NCBI GenBank assembly: GCA_009733715.1
Contig: WMKJ01000068.1
Span: 1-64,000 of the forward strand
Reading direction: 5' to 3'
DNA length: 64,000 nt
Origin: Herpomyces periplanetae
Taxonomy: Eukaryota > Ascomycota > Laboulbeniomycetes > Herpomycetales > Herpomycetaceae
This document shows positions 12,094 through 21,170 of the stretch, piece by piece. The translations under genes were made by a program, and so were the position numbers. Positions within the stretch are counted from its first letter, which is position 1. Each line of letters opens with the position of its first letter. The notes beneath the pieces were generated by a model. That model did not search any database and had not been told where the DNA came from. It saw nothing but the letters and a program-made list of their open reading frames with translations.

Positions 12094-12660
12094 ATTGGAT
12101 TTCAATGGGTAAACTGGGTTGGAATATTTTGTATTGACGAGACTTGTCGCTTACCCGCTGAAACAGGAATTGCAAATTCACTGAATCTAGTTAGCCTGAA
12201 TTATCCCCGGAAGTAAAGTATTCTTACCCCCGTGGATACATTAAGCTCTATACAGACTTATGTTGGGCCGAATCAATGTGCTATTTGAATTGTTAGTGGT
12301 TTGTGAAGGGATTAATTTTCCCGTTACATCGACCGGGCATAAGCTTTGCATGACAATCTTATTACCCTACCCTTGATATCATTCGAGAATTCTCACATCT
12401 CAGTTCACGGGTCTAAGTTGCCATTGGCGAATTAGAGAGGGCTCCAATACTCTTGAGTTAATGATAACACACACCATCTTTCGACACTTCCAATGGTTAT
12501 AGGCTTGAATTTTACTGAAAGTGGTTACTCGAATCTTGGATAGTGGATGGTAAATGTGTGGGCTTAAATGATAACTTAACCTGAAATATCACGTACTATG
12601 ATTGACCATGGCTAATCATATTATTCCGGTGATAAACAGATTATAGGATTATCCCGTGCG
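12094..12660. other. Intergenic, nothing recognised
   Basis: Downstream of BUB1. No reading frame of useful length and no RNA gene are recognised. An acceptor-like cag at 12637-12639 opens the frame that reaches the ATG at 12661, so an unseen upstream exon of the next gene could lie here. Confidence 0.4.
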
Positions 12661-13494
12661 ATGAATCCTTTGACTACTTTACTCACATTGTCGGCATTTC
12701 GAAGTTACGAAGCTCTAGCTTTATCATTTGCTCAGAAGGATAAACCTAAATTATTAGCTCGAGTGCAACATATGATGTTAATATCTGGACTCAGGTAAGT
12801 CTTGGGAATGATAGTATATCACAAGCATCCCATCGCATCACATTGCACTGCATCATCGTGTTACCCAACGACTAAACTCTTCGTTCGGGTAAACTTTCAA
12901 ATTGACGCCAAAGTTTTACACTCCAGTGCGGTAATTTTGGTTTAGCTTTAAATTTAGCCTGCAATTTACCACCTTTTAGAATTCATGACCTCCGCTATAC
13001 AGTTACAACGTTATCAATGAAACAATTGGTCCAATGAATTCAAACGCACAAATTGCATGCCCGCCCGTATTTATCTTGACCAAGGTACATCCAATAAAAT
13101 AATTCATGGTCCGATACAATACAATGTCAAGAATCCTCCGCATAATCCTCCAAATCGGCAATTCATCACAACTTTTGACACAAGCTTACCATCGTTCTTA
13201 CCCATCAATTCCCCAGATGGAAAACGGGAAGCACGTATTGCTCTACAGGAACTGATTGGTGCAACCCAAATGCTGGAAGATCGAGTTGTCGCAATGCATC
13301 AACGTTTAACATGTAATAAAGAGTACAAGACTTATTTACAGAAGCGTCATGATAATGAAGGCGGAGTTGATACATCCGCTGCTCCATTTGAATTAACCGG
13401 TTTTGATAAACTGGCTACGGAACTAGGTAGTATTAATTTGACCAATGAATTTATTACATTTATACTAACCCCTGCCGTGCAAGTTCCCGTATAA
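12661..13494 (+). CDS. Hypothetical multi-exon protein, exon model tentative
   Basis: I do not recognise this protein. A phase-consistent model is 12661-12794, 13003-13084 and 13132-13494, giving 192 residues. Exon 1 reads MNPLTTLLTLSAFRSYEALA... and ends at a strong gtaagt donor. The last exon is the best supported: 121 codons with normal codon use, containing RIALQELIGATQMLEDRVV and HQRLTCNKEYKTYLQ, which look helical. The second intron in this model is only 47 nt; the alternative is that the last coding block begins at the in-frame ATG at 13057 and is unspliced there. Upstream exons are possible because an acceptor at 12639 also fits the frame. No membrane segment, zinc site or enzyme motif is visible. 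Confidence is in there being a gene, not in its exact borders. Confidence 0.45.
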
Positions 13495-14047
13495 TCTGAT
13501 GATGATGATGATGTACAAGCTACTGGTCTGGTCTCCACCCAGGCTGCATGATACAATGGCGACTAAATCCCCACGAAATTGTCGACAAAGTCCATGTTAA
13601 TGTTATCCCCGAAAATGAGACTTATCACATTTGACTCATTACTATCTGATTTCGACCATATCACACATCTTGATCCTTTCCCAATGCTCTGTATTATCTA
13701 GTAACATATCTAAATTTGTAAACTGAATATTTTACCTGAATTTCCCCCCCGCGTGGGCTCCCTCCCCCCGTGCCCCCCCATCGGCTAATTCGCGGCTAGC
13801 CTTCTTCCGTTTTCACGTGAACTTCGCCTTAAGCGAGAGCGCGTCTCGCCAAACTATAAATACTGGCTATTGCCATTTCTTTCCGTTGGATAATTTTCTC
13901 AATTCAATTTTGTTCTATCATCTCTCTCGTCTTTTTTTTCTCGCTTTTCTTCATTCTTCATGATTTTCTACAGTAAAATGCTGTATTTTTTAATCGCTTA
14001 AGTTCCCGTTACGCGTTTCCACGCAAGTTCCCTTTCCTTCGCCGCCT

Positions 14048-14048
<1 letters not shown>

Positions 14049-14087
<39 letters not shown>
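14049..14087. repeat. Poly-C run of 39 nt
   Basis: An uninterrupted C homopolymer, followed by further short C-runs broken by single T. The opposite strand is a G-run with G-quadruplex potential. It sits directly beside the assembly gap. Confidence 0.95.
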
Positions 14088-14090
<3 letters not shown>

Positions 14091-14104
14091 CCCCCTCCCC
14101 TCAC

Positions 14105-14114
14105 NNNNNNNNNN
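14105..14114. other. Assembly gap (10 N)
   Basis: Ten unspecified bases immediately after the poly-C tract. The true length is unknown; the homopolymer is the likely reason for the break. Confidence 0.99.
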
Positions 14115-14193
14115 TCCTATCTGAATGCTCTTCACTGGTTTTCTTGGTTTTCCTTCACTCTCGTCCAAAATTTCCCCATTCCCCTTCCCCCCT

Positions 14194-14214
14194 CCCCCCC
14201 CCCCCCCCCCCCCC
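14194..14214. repeat. Poly-C run of 21 nt
   Basis: Second uninterrupted C-run, about 100 bp downstream of the first and on the other side of the gap, in the same C-rich leader. Confidence 0.95.
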
Positions 14215-14521
14215 ACCGTTGTTTGATCCTCCTCGTTAATCTAAGTATTGTATGCATCGCACTTATCAAGCTGATCTTACAATATTTAATTCCCTTCAAG
14301 CAAAAACTTCCTACTTTGTTATGAAGTAAACATTCTTCTTGTTTTTTATGCGCTTCTTTTAATCTAGAAGAGAAAGCGTTTCCTTCAATTGCAATACCAA
14401 ACCCCTTCGTCAATTCCCTCATCACTCAGCTCCTACTTCTCTACACCCCCCCATCCCTCCCTCCCCCCACCAGCACCCTCCATACTACGCAGCCGCACAC
14501 GTGAAGGTAAAGGAATTGAAA

Positions 14522-17500
14522 ATGATGGGTCCATCACACATTTTTAAGCGTGCTCCCCTTCTTCTCTCCGCCCTCTCCTTTTCTACTATATTACATACTT
14601 CCACCCTTTTCCCTCACCATATTCATCCTAATCGTATTCTTCACCTTACCAAAAACATTAAATCTTTAACCTACGCGCCTTTGTTCTTACTTCCTGGCTC
14701 TACTTCATCTTCATTCGCTACATTTTCGCCCTCTGGTCACTTATTCAGGCAATTTTCCTCGGTTTCTGCACCCTTCTCACCTCAAGTCCCATTTTTACTC
14801 AATTCTCCCTCTCCGCAACATCCTCCTGATAGCCTTTCTCTCAATATGGCCTCTGATAGTACTCCGACCACTCCCTCTAATCCTGATCGTGTCATTCTTC
14901 CCACTAACGTAAAACCCCTTCACTATAATCTTACACTTGAACCAGATCTCGTAAATTTTACTTACCATGGTATCGTCGAGATTGACCTTATCACCCAGGA
15001 GCCTACCGATTTCATTACCCTCAACGCACTTGACTTGAAAATCTTGTCAAATTCTATAACCTTTATACCTCGTTATTTCTTCTCTAGTGTTCCTGATCCC
15101 ATTACGGATATGCCGGTTTCGTTTGATTCATCATTGCAAACCGTTACATTGAATGTCCCCCAAACGATTGAACCTTCTACGAATTTCACCCTTCGCTTGG
15201 AATTTTCTGGTACGCTAAACACTATCATGGCTGGCTTCTACCGTTCTTCCTACAAGGATAAATTTGGCGAAACAAAATATATGGCAACCACTCAAATGGA
15301 ACCTACCGATGCCCGTCGAACTTTTCCTTGCTTTGATGAACCTGCACTAAAAGCAAAGTTTTCCGTCACCCTAATAGCCGATAAGAACTTAACTTGTCTC
15401 AGTAACATGGACGTTATCGAAGAGAAAGACATCGTATCCACTCAAAGTGCAACAGAACGTAAAGCCGTTTCTTTTCGTACCACACCATTAATGTCTACCT
15501 ATCTTTTAGCTTTCATAGTCGGTGAACTTAACTACATTGAAACGAAACAATTTCGCGTGCCAATAAGGCTTTACGCTACTCCTGATTGGGAAGTTGAACA
15601 TGGTCGTTTTTCCCTTGATCTTGCTGCTGACACTCTAGAATTTTACGAAAAAATTTTCGCAAGCGAGTATCCCCTTCCGAAAGTCGATATGGTAGCTATT
15701 CCTGACTTTAGCTCCGGTGCCATGGAGAACTGGGGTTTAATTACCTATCGTGTTGTTGATCTACTTTATGATCCTAAATCCGTCAGTTCAGCCCGTAAGA
15801 AGCGAGTCGCCGAGGTCGTTCAACACGAATTAGCCCACCAATGGTTCGGCAACCTCGTTACTATGGATTTTTGGGACGGTATTTGGCTTAACGAAGGTTT
15901 CGCCACCTGGGTCGCTTACTATGCCATGAATAAATTCTTCCCTGAATGGAAAATTTGGGATGAATTTCTTGTCGATGATTTCCAAAATGCACTTAACTTG
16001 GATTCTTTACCAAATTCTCATCCAATCGAAGTTCCCGTTAAACGTGCCGATGAGATTAATCAAATTTTCGATTCAATATCTTATTCCAAAGGCTCATGCG
16101 TTTTACGAATGATTTCTAGGTTCATCGGGGAAGAAAAGTTCCTTGAAGGTGTTCAAGTGTACATTTCTCGACATGCCTACGGAAACACTCGAACCTCGGA
16201 TCTTTGGGACGCTTTAATGTCCGTCACCGATAAACCTATAGATAAAATCATGGATATTTGGACTAGAAATGTCGGTTATCCTGTCGTTACTGTTACGGAA
16301 AATGAGAAAAATAGTAGCCTCACCGTCAAGCAAAATCGCTTTCTACAATCCGGTCCCGTGTCCAGTAAAGACAATACCGTCTTATACCCTGTATTCCTCG
16401 ATATACAGACAGGCTCAAAACTTTACGATGATCTCGTTCTTTTTGATCGTGAGCAAACTTTCCAACTTGATAGCCTCGAATTTTATAAAATCAATTCAAA
16501 TCATACTTCACTTTACCGTACATTCTATCCCCCGGAACGTTTATTAAAACTTGGTAAAGCAGCGGCTGCTCAAAGTATCAATATTTCTGATCGAACCGGT
16601 TTACTCAGTGATGCTGGAGCTTTGGCTGTATCTGGTCATCATAACACCACTACAGTTCTTAAGCTTCTTGAACACTTTCGTGATGAACCCGATAAATGTG
16701 TTTGGGACTCAGCAATCCGTTTCATCCGTCAAGTCCAAGGTACTTGGATGTTTGAAGATGAAGATGTTAAAAAAGCATTGAGAAAATTTTGCCTCAGCAT
16801 AGTTCAGAAAAAGACTCATGAAATGGGTTGGGAAATTCTTGATACCGATGATTCAATTATTGAACAATTCAAAGCTACTATGTTTTCCGTTACTGGCTCC
16901 CTCGGTGATGAAAAAATTCGTGAAGCCTGTAGAAAAATGTTTGACGAATTTATGTCTGGAAATCGTGATGCCGTTCATCCAGCTCATCGGTACGCAGTGT
17001 TTTCCATCACCATGATGTACGGTGGTGAAGAAGAGGTAAGTGTTTCATTCTGGTTTTTGACGCTTTTGTGCCATCAAGTCATTACCCGATTTGGTAATGA
17101 TTAAAGTTTATTTTAAAATTGTGAATAAGATGCTAATTTGACGGCCCGCTCACGGGTAATCTAAATAGTGGAACGCTTTAGTTAACGAATATCGTACTGC
17201 CCCTACATTTTCAGAGCGCGAGGACGTTTTGCGATGCATTGGAAGATCATCAGATCCGAAACTGATTAAAAAAACGTTGGACTTTGCCCTCAGCAAGGAA
17301 GTTCGAACTCAAGACATTGTGTATCCTCTTGCTTCTCTATCATCGCATCGTGAAGGAATTGAAGCATTATGGGAGTGGTTAACGACTAATTGGACAGAGT
17401 TGGAGAAGATTTTACCCCCTTCGCTGTCAATTATGAGTTCGGTGGTTCGTCGTTGTACAATTGGATTTACCAAGGAAGAGCAAGCTCAGCAGATTGTCAA

Positions 17501-17639
17501 ATTTTTCCAAGATCGTAACACTGCAGGATTTGATAAAGCACTTGCTCAGATGCTTGACTACATTAATGCCTCATCAGAATGGGTCGGCCGTGATGGTGCA
17601 TTTGTTGAACTGTGGTTGAAGGAAAACAAATACTTTTAG
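14522..17639 (+). CDS. APE2: M1-family zinc aminopeptidase (Aap1/Ape2 or puromycin-sensitive type)
   Basis: Removes N-terminal amino acids from peptides. Exons 14522-17035 and 17169-17639; the intron (donor gtaagt, acceptor tag) is phase 0 and restores WNALVNEYRTAPTFSEREDV, so it is well supported. The exopeptidase motif GAMENWG lies near residue 400 and the zinc site HELAHQWFGN near 434, with the downstream Glu in WLNEGFATW. The N-terminal beta domain (PTNVKPLHYNLTLEPDL) and the C-terminal helical domain ending DGAFVELWLKENKYF are both present. There are two in-frame start options. The ATG at 14522 adds 108 residues beginning MMGPSHIFKRAPLLL, rich in Ser and hydrophobic residues, which could act as a presequence. 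The ATG at 14846 gives the core enzyme. The coding strand is pyrimidine-rich, unlike most neighbours. Which paralogue it represents is not settled. Confidence 0.93.
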
Positions 17640-17907
17640 GCCCAGTCCCATTTTCATTATTCACTGCTCACTGGTCAAATGTTTTAGCGGCAGATGTCTA
17701 CGCTTAGAATGACACGTAACCGTGGCCCGAATTTATTTCTATACTGACCATTCTCAGCACTCCTATTCCTAGTTTATTTTTATTCATACATGATTTGTCG
17801 AATTTAGCCTGATTTAGCCAAAATATATATCTAGTAACACAAGTCATTACAAGAGAACTGGAGCGAAGCAGTAGTCGGATGAAAGTCACGTGGCACAACG
17901 GAGAAAA
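17640..17907. other. Convergent intergenic, nothing recognised
   Basis: Lies between the 3' ends of the aminopeptidase and the small minus-strand gene. It should hold both poly(A) regions. No other structure is seen. Confidence 0.4.
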
Positions 17908-18270
17908 TTAGATGCGAGATCGGAAGCGCTCTCGTAGTTTTAGAGCGACGGGTTCACACGGGATGAACATTGCGCGTTTTTGCAAGACGATACGGTCGCC
18001 GCGCTCGGTGGAAGAATCAGTAGGCGCGTAAGTAGCGGGGTGAGGAGCTGGTAACAAGTAACGGGTGTACAAGGTAGGAAGGATAGCGGCGCGGGCCAAG
18101 CGGGGCATGCCATCTATAGCGTAGCGAGATTCGTGAGAACTGGAGGACGTGAGCAAGGGGACGTTACAGACGAGAGTCATAGGGTAAAAAGCGTACCGTA
18201 TAGCGCGCGACAATCTAACAAATTGGCGCAGGCAAGCGTTGAATGCGACAACGCTGTGAGGAGCAGACAT
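17908..18270 (-). CDS. Small hypothetical protein (120 aa)
   Basis: Intact single-exon frame starting MSAPHSVVAFNACLRQFV and ending KLRERFRSRI, on the same strand as SYF1 and 154 bp beyond its stop. I do not recognise the family. It is basic overall, with Arg at both ends (RLSRAIRYAF; LRERFRSRI) and no clear membrane segment or metal site. The N-terminal 40 residues are hydrophobic and basic without acidic residues, so a mitochondrial presequence is possible. DNA here is more GC-rich than around it. A chance frame inside SYF1's 3' region cannot be excluded, and overlapping plus-strand frames of up to 99 codons exist. Confidence 0.4.
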   Translation of the reverse strand: MSAPHSVVAFNACLRQFVRLSRAIRYAFYPMTLVCNVPLLTSSSSHESRYAIDGMPRLARAAILPTLYTRYLLPAPHPATYAPTDSSTERGDRIVLQKRAMFIPCEPVALKLRERFRSRI

Positions 18271-18424
18271 TTTGAGAACAAGCGTGCACGCGAAAGAATA
18301 AATCGCCTACCAAACAAACCGAAACCACAACGAAGCCTAGTCCATCCTCCAAAATTCCCTTCCGCCATCCCAGCGCACCGCAGCGCGGCACGTCACGTGG
18401 AACAGGACAGACACATGCGCGGAG

Positions 18425-20764
18425 TCAGGTGATTGGCGGGGGAGCGGGGCCGGACGGGGAGTTTTTAACTTCGTGAACTCGAGCGACGGCTTGGGATGCG
18501 ATGTAGCCCATATCAGTGTTGTACTGAGCTTGAATACTTCGACGGACGCGCAACATTTCCTTGTACGTGTCTTCATTACCGTGCTGTACTTCAAATTGTT
18601 CCCACGTTGACCAAAACGTCGGGCAGGTCCGCGGATCACAAAATTGTGAAGCGTGTCCATAAATTTGTCGCGCTCGATCAATTTCGCCTAGTCGGCGCTC
18701 TAGATCGGCAAATTTAATACACATGTCCTTGGCTTGATTACCCGGTAAAACGCTAACTGCACACTCAAAAATCGGTCGCGTTGACGTTAAACCAAAGTTT
18801 TCCGCTGATTTGTTAATGTATATATTAAACATTTCCATTCGCTCTTCATTTGTCACTGCCCGGGTTGCTCGTTCGTATATTCGCATTGCGTGCCGCGCAA
18901 GACCTCTTTGTTCTTCTAATGCTCCATACATCAAGTATAAAGATTTTGCAAATCGTGCTGGACACGCTTCGACTGCTTGTTCGAAAAGATCCCGTAGTCT
19001 TTCAATACTAATTGCTCGTTCAACTGCTTTATCAAGGTATAGTGTCCAAATTTCATACGCTATCGGATAACTAAACATATCCAATCCACGTTCGTACACT
19101 TTAAATGCTTCTTCGTATAAATCTCGACGTTCTAAGATTCCCGCATACTTTATTATACACTTGGGCGTTGCGATGCGTAACTCAAATATTCGTTCATAAA
19201 CTTGCCGAATTTGCTCCAGTGTACCTTGCTTCTCCACCAAATCAGCATAAAAGTTCCAAACTCGCCAACTTTTGTGTAATCGTTGCTGTGGTGCAATCCG
19301 TTCATCCCCAAAGTTTACCGTAGATCGCTTAGACGAGCGTACAGCTTTACTCATTATCATCATTGCACGCTCGACATTGTTATGTCGTAGTTCCATCTCC
19401 GCCCAACCACACCACAGATCTGCCAATTCATCTACGCTACGGAATGCCACTTTAACACCTTTTTCCAAAATAATTCGCGCCGTGTCCATGTCCCCATCAT
19501 CTTCGTACAGTTTAGCATAATTAAGCCAAAGTTGGTAAAATGGTCCAATGCACCGTTTGGCGTTTACCTGAGTCACTGCGGAATTGTACGTTGCAACAAC
19601 TTCAACTTTATTATTTCCCCAGAGATTTATCCGCTTCATCCATTCAAAAACATTGTGTGGATTTTGTCGCAATAAAACATCATTGATAAGAAATCCTCTT
19701 CGATCCATCAAATGCTCAAACCGTTGCAATCGCAAATCTAATTCTCCGTCTGCCTCTGTATCAACTTCACCTGATTGCGCACGGTGTGTAGCCTGGTCCA
19801 TTAACAATGATAATGTACACTCTTCCGTTTCAGTATAAGCTTCGAATACTGTAGTAAAGTCTCGAACCGTCATTACATTTGAAATAGCCTCCTCAAAAAT
19901 ATCCCGCGCTTTTTCATAATCTCCACGATTAATCCAATACTTTGCCAGTCCAACCCATAATAAGCCTGCTTGATCGTAGTATTTGGCAATTCCACTTCGA
20001 ACTATTGAATCAACGTTTATCGTAGAATGAGGCCCAGAATCAACACGTGTAGCATGGGTAATGATTAAATCCAGCATATCATTCCACATTTCACATGGAC
20101 CTTTTCCCCGTATACTTTTAAAGCGTGGTGTATTTAAAATATCAATATAACGCTGCACAGCTTCCATATAACATTCATTTTCAATTAACAGTTCAATTAA
20201 CCGTTCTGTTTCCTCCGGTCGCACTTTAACATATCTTCGCCAGATAAGTAGGGCAGTTTCCCCACCCGCCCGATCTGCCAATTCTAAATAAAGTTTCCAG
20301 ATACGTGCGTGCTGTGTCAATGGTAAAGCAAGAATAGCACGATCCAACGTGCGACGTGTCAAAGTTATACAAGGTTGTTGAAGCAAAAATTCCCCAAACA
20401 TAATCCAGATACGAGGCATTTTATGCAATAATATTAGAGCGCGCTCGAATAATTTGTTAACTTTATTCCATTCTGAAGTGTAAATAACAGGATCATAAGA
20501 AACAACTTGCTTGACGCGAAAATCAAGGTAAGCTTTCCACAATTTGTACGAACGAGGTAAAGCCGTAACGGCTCGATGAAGTATAAATGCTTGCGCTAGA
20601 AGAGAATCAGACGCTGCATCCCGTTTACGTGCGTGAAAATAATCAAGCCAGACCCGTGGACTCCCGGGATTCCGTTGCAATTCATATTCGTAAACTTCAT
20701 CGACATCGCGAATCAATTTGGCGTATATAAACTTATTTTGTCCCGTAAAATCCTCATCTGCCAT
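18425..20764 (-). CDS. SYF1: Pre-mRNA-splicing factor Syf1 (XAB2), HAT-repeat protein
   Basis: Scaffold of the NineTeen complex of the spliceosome, acting in the nucleus. One uninterrupted frame of 779 residues, close to the usual 790-860. It is built almost entirely of HAT (half-a-TPR) repeats, for example SPRVWLDYFHARK, MPRIWIMFGEFL, TRRTLDRAILALPLTQHARIW and YEKARDIFEEAI. The segments LPLTQHARIWKLYLE and SNVMTVRDFTTVFEAYTETE match the Syf1/XAB2 branch rather than Clf1/Crooked neck. The C-terminus is short after the last repeat (NSPSGPAPPPIT). No intron is needed. The gene is divergent from SEC59. Confidence 0.93.
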   Translation of the reverse strand: MADEDFTGQNKFIYAKLIRDVDEVYEYELQRNPGSPRVWLDYFHARKRDAASDSLLAQAFILHRAVTALPRSYKLWKAYLDFRVKQVVSYDPVIYTSEWNKVNKLFERALILLHKMPRIWIMFGEFLLQQPCITLTRRTLDRAILALPLTQHARIWKLYLELADRAGGETALLIWRRYVKVRPEETERLIELLIENECYMEAVQRYIDILNTPRFKSIRGKGPCEMWNDMLDLIITHATRVDSGPHSTINVDSIVRSGIAKYYDQAGLLWVGLAKYWINRGDYEKARDIFEEAISNVMTVRDFTTVFEAYTETEECTLSLLMDQATHRAQSGEVDTEADGELDLRLQRFEHLMDRRGFLINDVLLRQNPHNVFEWMKRINLWGNNKVEVVATYNSAVTQVNAKRCIGPFYQLWLNYAKLYEDDGDMDTARIILEKGVKVAFRSVDELADLWCGWAEMELRHNNVERAMMIMSKAVRSSKRSTVNFGDERIAPQQRLHKSWRVWNFYADLVEKQGTLEQIRQVYERIFELRIATPKCIIKYAGILERRDLYEEAFKVYERGLDMFSYPIAYEIWTLYLDKAVERAISIERLRDLFEQAVEACPARFAKSLYLMYGALEEQRGLARHAMRIYERATRAVTNEERMEMFNIYINKSAENFGLTSTRPIFECAVSVLPGNQAKDMCIKFADLERRLGEIDRARQIYGHASQFCDPRTCPTFWSTWEQFEVQHGNEDTYKEMLRVRRSIQAQYNTDMGYIASQAVARVHEVKNSPSGPAPPPIT

Positions 20765-21170
20765 TATAAAAACCTTAATTCAGCCAAAATCAAAGTTAAC
20801 CATAAAATATTATCCACGGATCACTTTCCAACATTATTCAAATCAAATTAAACGCGCACCAAAAGCCTTTACTCTTTATCATGGTTTAAGTTTTATCGTG
20901 AACTTAATCAAGCGACGATTCAAGCCCGCTTATGTCAGCGTCGGAAAATAGATTTCTTGGAACGGGGGATTTGAAGATCATGACGCGCACAAAATTGGCT
21001 AAAAGTGAAATTGAAAAGAGTTATCGACCGTAAGTTTAACTTTATCATTACGGTGAAATTGATGGGAAGGTATAATGTTTGATTTATTTTGAATGAAGGG
21101 TGTGGGCGAGAGTTAGTTGATTGGTTTAGCCGTGCTGACAATTTGAAATGAGTTTTACCCTTCAAATTCA
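20765..21170. promoter_or_regulatory. Intergenic region between divergent SYF1 and SEC59
   Basis: About 400 bp. It contains a candidate 50-nt first exon at 20980-21029 (MTRTKLAKSEIEKSY..) ending in a good gtaagt donor. This could be spliced in phase to 21197 and would give SEC59 a different N-terminus. No RNA gene is seen. Confidence 0.4.

Larger units (their letters stand above)
13495..14521. other. C-rich intergenic region and leader of the aminopeptidase gene
   Basis: About 1 kb, strongly pyrimidine-rich on the plus strand from about 13740, with two long poly-C runs and a run of N. Short Gly-rich or Pro-rich frames here are translations of the C-runs and are not genes. This stretch must hold the aminopeptidase promoter and 5' leader. 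Confidence 0.6.

Noticed and set aside
13998-14425. Gly-rich minus-strand frames across the poly-C runs
   Set aside because: They translate homopolymer and N bases; no conserved residues or real start context.
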